A stretch of DNA of 64,000 nt from Brachypterus glaber (taxonomy: Eukaryota; Arthropoda; Insecta; Coleoptera; Kateretidae): the NCBI GenBank assembly GCA_958510825.1, contig OY294044.1, positions 82,382,895 to 82,446,894 on the forward strand. Direction: 5' to 3'. Under the pieces are notes generated by a model. That model ran no database searches, was not told the DNA's origin, and was given only the letters and a program-made list of their open reading frames with translations. Made by a program: the position numbers and the translations under genes. The stretch's first letter is position 1. Each line of letters opens with the position of its first letter. Positions 23,173 through 35,000 of this stretch are shown here, piece after piece.

Positions 23173-24664
23173 GGGGAACAGGGGACACAGTGAGTCATTG
23201 GACACAATGAATCGTTGACTATAACTCTACCAATATTAGTTTTAGAAACCCCGCTTTCTAATGGCGCGATAAGAAGACGTTTCTCTAGATAAAGGGTCAG
23301 TTGCCGGCAAACCTGCGTGGCGTGTGTTGAAGCGAAGAGGTGGCTGCATAAAATAAATAATGAAAGTATTTTTTTTGTTAATCTGTTAATTAGGTATATT
23401 TGTACTACTTTTACATAAATTCCAGTGTAATTTGGCATTTTTATATTCTTTATTAACTCTTAAATAAGTGTGTTTACACAAATTTATCAGATATTTGGTA
23501 TGTTTTTTTATGTCCACTTTGAACTAGTCTGGTTACTGGGGGGACACAGTGAGTCAAAGATCGATTGGACACAGTGGATCATGATCCACTGTGCCTCAAC
23601 TATGATTAAATGTTCCTGTATGTTTATAATTAAAATTATTGTAGGAATTTTGCTTTCCCATTTTGAAAATTTTCAAAATATAGGAAAGGAAAAATTCGTA
23701 AAATTTTTTTTTTGCGTATTTTGTCGTTTTATGACGTTTTATGTCGATATAAATCAATTTCAAGCAAAAAAAATTGTTGGTCGATTGGTCGGTCTGTCCG
23801 GGAAATCTTGTGGACACGATAACTTAAGAACGCTTTAATAAGAGACTTTGGCCAAACCAAAATTTCTCGCTCGGGATTGTTCACCAAAAACAATCCCGAT
23901 CGAGAATATTTGTTTACAAAAATTTGAATATTTCATTATAAGGGTTTTTAATATTGTTGAAATCGAATCTGATAATAAAAATATTCCACTCGACCCATGC
24001 AGGGATGAGGGGGTAAATATTTTAAAATTCTTTTCATATTTTCGTGAAATTTTGAATATGGGGTTTTTGAGGTTTCTAAAATAAATATTGAAGTTATTTT
24101 TTTCCAAATCCCTTAGGGGTGGTGATGAGTTTTTTGAAAATTGGTTTATACAATATACAATCAATGTATACATTTAACATTGTATTTCAGGGTCTTGATT
24201 TACGTTATTTTATTTTGACTTTTGTTTTTTTTTCTTACTTAAGAGTTTCATTTTCAAGGTTTTGATTTACCTACGTTAATTAATTTTAAGTTTTGTTTTT
24301 TGTTACCAAAGAGTTTTATTTAAGTTTATTTAACTATGTAGGTATCTAAAATAAACATTTTTTTTAATTAATAAATTGACTTAAATTATTTAAATAACAC
24401 GATTAATTGTCCCCATACTGACTCACTGTACCCCTTGCAGTGATTTACTGTACCCCGTACTGGGGGCTCAGTGAATCAAATGACATACTGTCAAAAAAGT
24501 ACTTGTAAAAAATCATGGTCTATTCATTTTTAATTTAAACCTGCAAATTATACTAGCTTAAAGATCAAAGAAACGTAGTATGAAAAAAAATCTGAGTTAT
24601 TGTCAAAACTTTTAAAAATATGCGCTCTGAAAAAGTAAGTGACTCACTGTGCCCCCTGTTCCCC
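23173..24664. mobile_element. 1.49-kb element, TIR GGGGAACAGGGGACACAGTG
   Basis: The left end GGGGAACAGGGGACACAGTG then AGTCA pairs with the right end TGACTCACTGTGCCCCCTGT then TCCCC. It is flanked by TA on both sides. Both subterminal regions carry further copies of GGGACACAGTGAGTCA-like words (23540-23610; 24410-24480). The interior includes a copy of the CGATAACTT dispersed repeat (about 23700-24150). No transposase frame; non-autonomous. Confidence 0.7.
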
Positions 24665-24666
24665 TA

Positions 24667-25229
24667 TAATGTAAGAAAATATTTTTTTGTCCAGTGTTCA
24701 CCAGAGGTACCTCCACCTAGGTAGAGGAGGACCTTTATTATCAGATTCAGCGACTTAAAAAAAAAACATTTTATGAAATCAAAATTTAAAAATTATTCTC
24801 TCACTCTCACTTCTGCTAGTGGATTAACAATAATTATCATCAGATTCAGTGGTGTAAGCGACCCCATAACTGCCCCTGGTGTGGGTCTGGAAAATTTTTA
24901 TTAACCGATTCTTTTTCAGCAACCTCAAAAAGCTGCCCTATTGAAAAAAAAATATTGTAGAACATTTAAAATTAATGTTTATAAAGCGTCCTTTTCTGGT
25001 CTTTTTCTAAGTGGAAAAACCATGGCAGCAGTATTTTTTTTTAGTTACATATAATTTCAATAATAGTCCGTAAAGAATTTTTTAAATTAAACCAAAAAAT
25101 GCAAAATATAGTTCGCAAAGTGTATTGAATTCGGCGGGCATAGGTAATATAAATATTTATTATTTATTTGCTTAATTCAATTGTTTAAACTTTAAAAGCA
25201 TTCCGATAGTATAAGGTATCGAACATCGG
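24667..25229. other. Intergenic upstream of the lipocalin gene
   Basis: Carries two diverged copies of the TATCAGATTCAG..C / ACCTCAAAAA repeat (24735-24950) and AT-rich spacer. Nothing else recognised before the TATA box at 25230. Confidence 0.45.
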
Positions 25230-25237
25230 TATAAATA
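25230..25237 (+). promoter_or_regulatory. TATA box of the lipocalin gene
   Basis: TATAAATA stands 67 bases before the ATG at 25304, so a start site near 25260 is expected. A direct repeat, AAATATGAGTAATTTTCA, follows twice (25233 and 25253); if the transcript began upstream of it, it would give two tiny upstream reading frames. Confidence 0.45.
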
Positions 25238-25303
25238 TGAGTAATTTTCATTAAATATGAGTAATTTTCAATTTTTCGAAAAATAATTTACTAAAAAAAT
25301 ATT

Positions 25304-25432
25304 ATGGCAATGGAAAGACAGTTTTTTATATGTGGATTTGTTTTGGTGAATGTTTTTATGGGTTTTGCTTTAACCACTGGAGTGGGCCAGTGCCCCAAAA
25401 TGAAATATATGGATAACTTTAATTTATCAAGG
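25304..25432 (+). CDS. Lipocalin exon 1
   Basis: Encodes residues 1-43: signal peptide, first Cys (C30) and the stretch leading into the barrel (MDNFNLSR). It ends in phase 0 at AGG with donor GTAAGT. Confidence 0.92.
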
Positions 25433-26039
25433 GTAAGTAAACTGTTATTTAAAATATTTTATGTTTTTATGCGCTTCTGCAAGGCATTTTTAGAACTTTT
25501 GATTAAAATATCAATTGCGTCATAGCTTAATGTTTATGCGTAAAACATTTAGATTTTGTGGAGAGTTTGCTTGATAACTTCATAGTTTTAATAATCTTCA
25601 TTCCTTCAAAAATAACCTAAGTTTTGGTAAATTTACTCCACTAAGTTACACGTGTGTAGGTACTTAATTTCTGATCCACTAACATCGCTATAACTTTTAA
25701 AGACTAGGGTTTTTAATAGTTATTTATGGTACTAGTGGGTAAAGTAAGATATTGCCCATGAGAAAATTCAGCCAAGCAGGTTAATTTTCGAGAGGGCAAT
25801 ATCGGTTTACCCATGAGTGCCATACAAGGTTTTATCCAATAAATAGCTTAGGAATTCATATTTTTATTAAAAATTTTAATGACATTTACAAGAAAATAAT
25901 TTGACAAGTGACAGTTGAGTGGGTAAAATAAATAATTATCCACTCAATAAAGTAAAAGCCACACGGGGGTTATTATTGAGTTTATCTATTTAAAATAAAG
26001 CTGGTAATTGTCTTATTATCTGTATGTATTGGATAAAAT

Positions 26040-26092
<53 letters not shown>

Positions 26093-29000
26093 CGATATTC
26101 TGACGAAACTGTCAAAATATGAAAGGTTTCTAAGCTAAATGCCCACCAAAGTTCAAAACTTTATTTCAGAGTTTAAAAATTATGCCGCTTATGGTAATGA
26201 AATTTGCTCAAAACTAAAGAAATAGAGGTCTTTGGCTTATTTACATTGGCACTTGATACTACTAAGAGTGCCGATGTATTGAAATTTTCGGCAAAAAGTC
26301 AAAATCTATAACCATGTCTTTTTCACCTTTCTCGACGTTTTAGATCTTCCTGAATCGTTCGTCAATAGGGACGCATTTTTTTTATAACTATCACGTCTAT
26401 CTGTCTGTCCGTCTGTCTGCTCGATAACTCCATTTCTAGAAAAATAATCGACAAGCGGTTTTTTGCATGTTGTTTCTTTGGGGGTAAACGATTAGGGGTA
26501 AGGATGTAGGTAAAACTCCCATTTTTAGCGTTTTTTGGATACAATTAAATTAATTATTATTGGATGTTAATAATTTAGCGCTTAAATAAAAGAACTCTTT
26601 AAAAATGTCAGAAACAATTTTTTCATAAAATCCATTGTTTTAAAGCAGTAAAATATCTTTTTCAACGTAACTCACTTCATATTATCCAGTTAATAAATTT
26701 TCATCTCAAACGCAAGCTCTTGTTTAGCTCTATACAGGGTGTATTTGAAATAGCGTAGGAAATTTTAACAGGTGATTCTACATGATAAAATATGACAAAA
26801 AGTTCCTATAAACATATGTCTAAAAATGCGTCATAAGGGAGCTACGCCCCTTTGAAATTGGCTAAAAAATCGGTTTTTATTTAATAACTGAGGAACCCTT
26901 TGAGATATATTAACGAGGTTTTGCACGTGAATTAATCCTTATAAGGCCCATCTTTATACGTCATTTTCACGTACTTATTTAAACCAAGGGTGTGCGAAAC
27001 GGGGGTCCTTATCAGTTTTTTGTCCCAAACTTTTTTCTGTGTAACTTTTTTGCAATTTTATTTTTGAAATATGATTCCTCAAGTCAAAATACATAAAAAA
27101 ATGTACTCTTGTTGTAATACTGTAGGATTAACCGTTTTCGAGAAAAGTTCATTTGAAGGTGAAATTTCACGGTTCGAGGACGAAAAATTAAATACTAAAA
27201 TGTCGAAAACTAAAATTTTAATGATGCAATGTTATTCTACATCAAAAACTAAGAAAAAAAGTTTCCATACATGTAGGTCGAAAAAACGCTTTTAAAGCTA
27301 CCATAGCCCTTTAAAAACGGTGCATATTTAGGAGACCATAGCTCCATTAGGATTGATTTTTGGAAGTACCTGTATATGAGGTTTTTTTCTTTCTTTTTAA
27401 TGTAGATTCGCCCTGCATCATTAAAATTTTGGTTTTCAACATTTTAGTATTTAATTTTTCGTCCTCGAACCGTGGAATTTTACCTTCAAATGAATTTTTC
27501 TCGAAAACGGTTAATCCTACAGTATTACAACCTTTTTTTATGTATTTTGACCTGAGGAATCATATTTCAAAAATAAAATTGCAAAAAAGTTACACAGAAA
27601 AAAGTTACACAGAAAAAAGTTTGGGACAAAAAACTAATAAGCCCCCCCGTTTCGCGCACCCCTGGTTGAAATAAGTACATGAAAATAACACATAAAAACG
27701 GGCCTTGGTAGGATTAGTTTACGTGCAAAACCTCGTTGATATATCTCAAAGGGTTCCTGAGTTATTAAATAAAAACCGATTTTTTAGCTACTTTCAAAGG
27801 GGCGTAGCTCCCTTATGACGCATTTTTAGACATATGTTTATAGGAACTTTTTGTCATATTTTATGATGTAGAATCATCTGTTAAAATTTCCTACGCTATT
27901 TCAAATACACCGTGTATAACATGATAAATAAAGTTGTTTGCTACATACAATACCTATATCATACAGAACAATTTTTAGATTTTTTTTTGAAAAAAAAAAT
28001 AATTTTTTTGAAAATATTTTTTTATTTTTTCGTTTATTGAAAAAAAAAATGTGGCCGCTAATATTAGTTTCCCCAATAGTGCTGATGTTTTGAAAAGGTG
28101 CATGCAACGTTTAAACAGTGACAGGGTGCTTGTTAAAAAAAAAATATTTGCAATTTGCAAAAAGTCAAAGCCTACAATAAAATAATTAAATATATTTAAT
28201 TATTTTTATGGTCTACTGCTATATCAAATTTTGTATCTGGCGTTCTAAAATTATAGCGAAAATCCAAATAAAATTAAGTTTTTTTAAACCCATGATAAAT
28301 TACCCACGACTGAATATCCCCAAAACCTAATCCGATCACATAAATAAAATGATTATTAAACCAGAGAAATAATATGGTTAATATCCATTGGTTATGGTGT
28401 TTACAAAACAGACAGACAGACAGACCTGTAACTTTTTTGCAGACTTTGATTAAAAGAAAAAACATATAGGAAAAAAAAATTATATTTTATAGTCAAAAAT
28501 TTGGTTTTTAATGATTTAGTACATCCCTATTATTTTAGTACCTTAATATGATAGTCTCGATTCAATAAATATTTGGGGTGTCACGTCCAAACCAAAAATT
28601 TGGTTTTTAATGATTTAGTACATCCGTATTATTTTAGTACCTTAATATGATATTGTCGATTCAATAAATATTTGGGGTGTCACGTCCAAACCAAAAATTT
28701 GGTTTTTAATGATTTAGTATATCCCTATTATTTTAGTACCTTAATATAATAGTGTCGATTCAATAAATATTTGTGTGTCACGTCCAAACCAAAAATTTGG
28801 TTTTTAATTATTTAGTACATCTCTATTATTTTAGTACCTTAATATGATAGTGTCGATTCAATAAATATTTGGGGTGTCACGTCCAAACCAAAAATTTGGT
28901 TTTTAATGATTTAGTATATCCCTATTATTTTAGTACCTTAATATAATAGTGTCGATTCAATAAATATTTGTGTGTCACGTCCAAACCAAAAATTTGGTTT

Positions 29001-32000
29001 TTAATTATTTAGTACATCTCTATTATTTTAGTACCTTAATATGATAGTGTCGATTCAATAAATATTTGGGGTGTCACGTCCAAACCAAAAATTTGGTTTT
29101 TAATGATTTAGTACATCCGTATTATTTTAGTACCTTAATATGATAATGTCGATTCAATAAATATTTGTGTGTCACGTCCAAACCAAAAATTTGGTTTTTA
29201 ATTATTTAGTACATCTCTATTATTTTAGTACCTTAATATGATAGTGTCGATTCAATAAATATTTGGGGTGTCACGTCCAAACCAAAAATTTGGTTTTTAA
29301 TGATTTAGTACATCCGTATTATTTTACTTAATATGATAATGTCGATTCAATAAATATTTGGGGTGTCACGTCCAAACCAAAAATTTGGTTTTTAATGATT
29401 TAGTATATCCCTATTATTTTAGTACCTTAATAGATAGTGTCGATTCAATAAATATTTGGGGTGTCACGTTTTTTTGTCGTAAAAATGCATTTTAGGTTAA
29501 GTATATATCCATAAATTAATGTAATTTAAATTTTATAAAATTAAAATTCATCATTGAATGTAAATTTGTAACAATATTGTCAACTATGATTTAAAACAAA
29601 GTAGGTATTATGTATTTTGTTTACAAAAAATATTGTACTTACGAAAAAACAAGAACAATTAAGATTTTTCTATTAAAATTATGGATGTTTTCGACTAAAA
29701 AAAATGCAGCTTCTATGCTTTTCTAAATTTTGGAGTAGCACCAAGACTTTGAAATCAAATATAATCTCGTTCTTTAAATAATTATGATACTATTCACACC
29801 GCCTGCGCTAGAATAGTATTATACGGTAGTTTCGAATTTTCAAAAATCGTCCTATACCAAAAATTCTTCGATATACATTTGTTTCATGAAAAAATAGGCA
29901 ACTTTATTTTTTTTTTTAATGTCCGTTTGTCTTTGTGTGCACGATAACTCAAGAACGAATAATCCGATCGACTTGCAATTTTCAGGAAAATTCTATGATG
30001 CCTATTGTTTTTGAAAGTAATCCCCCCCCAAAAAAAAACAGTTAAACTTTAAAAAAAAAATCGAAAAAAGCTGAAAGAAAATTCCGATTAACGTAACTTT
30101 TTTAACCCTTTCGTTTGGTTTGGTTGGGACTTATTATTAGCTCAAGGACTATCAAAAACAATCCAAAAATTATAGGGGTGTTATTTAAAAAATAAAGTTA
30201 GGGTTAAGTTGGAGAGAAGGGTTGAGGGGTCGATTTTATTTTTAGCTACTTATTATAGACATTGTTGTCCCATTTAAGATAGTTCCTGCAGAACTTAATT
30301 ATCTCTTTTAGTTTTCGAGAACAGGCGCGTAGATATGGGGTATATACCCCCCCAAGAATCTTTGTTATATTTTTTTGTTATTTTAAATAAGAAATTTAAA
30401 TAATAGCGGGTGTTTTTTGTTTGGGTAGGGGCGCCAATTTGGGCGCCAAATGTTGTGGAATTTCTCAGAGATAAAACTTTTTCGGAGAGTGTTTTTTTTG
30501 TAGAAACGCTCAGGGGCAAAGCTTTTTTTTTCGGAGTGTGTTTTTTTGTTTTGGTAAGGGTGTCAAGGTGGGCGCCAAATTTTGTAGAAACGCTCAGGGA
30601 TAAAGCTGTTTTTTCCTGAGGGTTTTGTTTTTGGTAGGGGCGCCAAATTTTGTAGAAAGGCTCAGAGACAAAGCTTTTTTTTTGTTGTTTTGGTAGGGGC
30701 GCCAACGTGAACGTGGGCGCCAAACTTTGTAGAAACGCTCAGGGACAAAGCTTTTTTTTTCGGAGGGTGTTTTTTTTTGGTTTGGTAGGGGCGCCAAGGT
30801 GGTCGCCAAATCTTGTAGAAACGTTTAGGAACGAAGCTTTTTTTTTGGCTGTTTTTTTTTTGTTTTTTCAGATAGTGGCGCCAATGCTGGCGCTAAATTT
30901 TGTAGAAACTCAGGGATAAAGATTTTTCCCTCTGAGTTTTTTTTTTGGTTTGGTAGGGGCGCCAAATTTTGTAGAAACGCTCAGGGACAAAGCTTTTTTT
31001 TTGGAGGGTGTTTTTTTTTGGTTTGGTAGGGGCGGCAAGGTGGTCGCCAAATCTTGTAGAAACGTTTAGGAACAAAGCTTTTTTTTTGGCTGTTTTTTTT
31101 TTGTTTTTTTGAGATAGTGGCGCCAATGCTGGCGCTAAATTTTGTAGAAACTCAGGGATAAAGCTTATTTTTTCCTCTGAGTTTTTTTTTTGGTTTGGTA
31201 GGGGCGCCAAATTTTGTAGAAACTCTTAGGGATAAAGCTTTTTTTTCTGAGGGTTTTGTTTTTGGTAGGGGCGCCAAGTTGGGACACCCTGTATGTACCT
31301 ACTATAGTCTCAATTTTGAGATATTTGATTTTTTTTAAACCAAAATATTGATTAAAAATTGTAATTTTCAGTTTACTGGTCATTGGTATGAAATAGAACG
31401 TTCGTTTTATTTGATGGAAATAATTTCAAGTTGTGTTAGCATGGATTTAGTTCAAAATTCGAAAGGACAATTGGAAGTTTCAATAAACACAAAAAGTCGA
31501 TGGTAAATATTTTATTTTTAATAATTTTGAATAAAAACAGGCCGATATGGTTTCGAGCCCAGAGATGCAGAGAAAGAAGTCTCTAGGGACACTAGATCTA
31601 AAAAATTAAATTTTACAGAGCCGTGAAATAGAAGCTCAGGGAAAAGAGGTTTTGAATTATTATGCATAATTATGTTTGGACTTTTTACCTAAAATTAAGT
31701 ATAATTATGTATGATCATGTCTGGATTTGACCATGTATGAATTTTGACCAGGTGATCATACATAATTAAAGCGGCTTTTTTATTAAATTAAAATTTCAAT
31801 GAATGACCTATTTAATATTTTTTAAAACGTTAAAATCTTCAATGAACATCTTCATACACTTGCCGCTTCAGTTATCTATTGGTATACATATACCTAGGTC
31901 TATACCTGTGAACTATGTATGATGCATAACAATTTTAATTTTGGCGAAGGCATGGTGCGCCATCTGGTCATGCATGTATGACAAAGTTATTGTCTGATTA

Positions 32001-35000
32001 TTCATAATTATGTTTAATTTTACCTAAAATTATGTATAATTATGTATACCTAATCATACATGGTCAAAATCCAGGCGAGATCATTATGCATAATCATATA
32101 AAAACTTTTTTTCCCGAAAGCATAAAAGCAAATTTAAGCCCTACCCTACAAACATCGGTACGTCGGCATCCCGATGGCCAATCTTTCGCCGACGTAAATG
32201 GCTGGATGTTGGTCATCGGGCGGTGGACGTACCATTGTTTGTAGGGCAGCGCGTTAAAATATCTAAACATTTTTTTTTTAATTTTTAGGAGGCCCCTTCA
32301 AGAATTAAATAAGTTTCTTTTCAGGTCCGGCAGTTTTTCGATTAGCGAAGGCATAGCAACTCAGTCGAAAAAAGACCCAAGCGTGTTTGTGTACAAAGTT
32401 AGCACGAATTTACCTCGAGTCATTAGTAAATATCTGCCAGGAGCCGGTTTCTATCAAGTACTCAAAACCGATTACGAGCATTACGCCATTTTGTATTCGT
32501 GTTCGAATTTGGTTGTTGGACATTTGGGTAAGAACATAATAGTATTAGTACAAGTGTGGAAATGTTCCAACGAACTAATAACTCTTCTCTCTACAATAGG
32601 CATACCCTTAATATAAAGTATCGCCAATATCTCGGTTTGTTTGTAAACAAATAGTAGGTATATTCAGGCCTGATACCAGTAACTGTTATTGTTGTCTCTG
32701 TTAGAACAAAGCTGTGCGAGAAGGACAGTCAAATGTATATGTTGGCTACGTTTTTGTCAGTTTTTACAAATGAAATGCCTATTCTAGAGAGAAGAGTTAT
32801 TAGTTCGTTGAAATGTTCACACGAATGTGTGAAACGTAGAGTTAGTCGGGACAGCGATTTTGAGTAGAGTACCTTAACGTGACATTTTCTCTCAAGAAAA
32901 AGAATGTAGACAAAAAAATCTGTTAAAAATTGATACTTGTTAGTTGGTAACTATGTTTTGACATTAGATGAGCGCCCATTTTCAAAGAAAATGGTTTTTA
33001 ACACGTCGCTTCCAATACAAAAATGGTAGGTTTTCTCGTGTGCCAACACTTTTTTAAATTATATGCAAAAAAATCTGAACCGCGTGCACTTTTGCATAAC
33101 GCACCTTTAGTCGTTGCCTACCTAGCGATATTTACTCAACTGCAAACCTGACGATACTGGCTTCCTTAAAGACAATGGGTATAGAACTCTGATAAGCGTC
33201 AGTGGCATTCGGCCTAAGCATGCCTTGACGTTTAGAGTCGTTACTGGCAGCGAACGTGTTAAATGATGCTATGCGTCGGAAGAAAATTGGTTTCATTTAT
33301 TTGAAACTCCATTTGGTTTGGACTTTTTATATTTTTATAAAGGCAATTCTTTATAAAATTTTAGTACTAAACTATAGAACATTTTTATCAGAAAAAAAAA
33401 TTATTTAATATTGACAAAGCTGTAAAAAAAAGTGGCTTATGTCCTTGTTCCCCGAGCGCTTCAATTTAAAGCTTTTTATTTCTTTTTCCCTTACTTACTG
33501 TAACAGTAGGTCATTTGCTTATGGATTTTTGACTTCCTCGTTCATTTAATATACCCTAAAATTTTCAAAATCCTATTTTTTAAGATTTTGAAAAAATCCA
33601 TAATTATTTCCTGGACTTATTCTCAAAAATGTGAGGTGCTGAAATTTTTTTAATGACAGATTCGGATTCTACATCCTTTAATTAGTAGAAAAAATTTTCT
33701 TTTAGATCAGGGCAAAAAAAAGATGTGATTTGTTGCCTAGTGTAATCATTAATCATGTCTGGGTTTTGACCATGTATAAATTATATATGATCATACATAG
33801 TCAAAATCAACACATGTGCAAAACCTCGTTAATATATCTCAAAGGGTTCCTGAGTTACTAAATAAAAACCGATTTTTTTACCCAATTTCAAAGGGGCGTA
33901 GCTCCCTTATGACGCATTTTTAGACATATGTTTATGGGAACTTTTTGTCATATTTTATCATGCTGTTAAAGTTTCCTACGCTATTTCAAATACACCCTGT
34001 ATACCTATTTTATATGCTTAGGGGGCACAATCGAGACAGGGGGACATGGGGGATCATTTTTTTTAATGGAAAGGGGGTTGTGTGATACATTATTGTAAAG
34101 CTCATAAAATTCTCTATTCGACCATATATTTTTTATTTTTTTTTCAACATTATTTTAGGGGCTTAAATTTATAAAAAAAGTGTTGAAAATGGGAATTTTC
34201 GTCAAAAATATCTTTAAAAAAATCGAACAATTTTTGTTTAAAGATTAATATTATGATACAAAAACGTAAATTATATTTTTAAACTAATTTTCGAAAAAAA
34301 ATCTAAGAAAATCGCGTTTTTTAACAACAAAATTGAAAACTTTAACACCTTCAAAAAAAAGTTTTGAAAAGTGAAAAATAACTTGTTAAAAAAAAATTGT
34401 AAGCCTTAAAATGATAGAATCTATAATTTATTTGAGGCGTATGTATATTTATAGTATTATTAATTTATTTAATAATTTAATAATAATTTATTTGAGGCGT
34501 ATATATATTTATAGTATTATTGATTTGAGCCATTTCGCCTCAAGAATTACTTATATCGATAATAAATCTAAAACAGAAAATAAAATTAAAATGTTCTTAT
34601 CAGGCGCACCTATGTCTAATAATATTTTTTAGGTAAAGAAGATATAGCAGATAAGTATTATTTTAAATGCAATACCTTACCAGCGCATCTAGAAATAGGT
34701 GCGCCTGATAAGAACATTTTAATTTTATTTTCTGTTTTAGATTTTTTATCGATATAAATAATCATTGAGGCGAAATGGCTCAAATTAATAATACCTTAAA
34801 ATGATATATCACACGACCCCCTTTCCATTTAAAAAATTGTCTGCCTTTGCCCCCTGCCTCTATTGTGCCCCAAAAATATAAAATATACCTAAATATTATT
34901 TGGGTTATGTTATTTACCTGTTTCAAATTTCAAATTGATATTTTAAATCGTTCAAAAGTTAAAGGGGGGTGGCGGACTTTAGACATTGTTTATAAAGATT

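Larger units (their letters stand above)
25433..31371 (+). other. Lipocalin intron 1, repeat-filled
   Basis: A 5.9-kb intron holding the 25733-26041 repeat, a (TA)n tract, a copy of the 0.5-kb repeat seen at 58740 and 60110, a 1.2-kb fold-back element, the 98-99 bp satellite and the GCGCCAA array. Stretches not separately listed (25433-25732, 27919-28500, 29471-30409) are AT-rich spacer; 29810-30050 carries the GTTTCGAATTTTC / CGATAACTC dispersed repeat. Confidence 0.8.
31503..32324 (+). other. Lipocalin intron 2
   Basis: Contains several CATAATTATGT / GATCATACATGGTCAAAAT words in both orientations (31650-31770, 31975-32100), repeated at 33745-33810, and a 103-bp MITE at 32144. Two usable acceptors lie at its end (32288 and 32324). 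Confidence 0.7.

Noticed and set aside
27071..27674. 74- and 104-residue open frames as a gene pair
   Set aside because: They lie in the two arms of the fold-back element and are near mirror images of the same DNA.
28501..29470. Regular repeats resembling a CRISPR array
   Set aside because: The whole 98-99 base unit is repeated, with no unique spacers, and the setting is a eukaryotic intron; it is a satellite. The same holds for 41749-44973.
30295..31383. Several 70-140 residue open frames with repeated SLSVSTKFGA-like phrases
   Set aside because: They follow the GCGCCAA tandem unit on both strands, change frame between units and have no splice or domain support.
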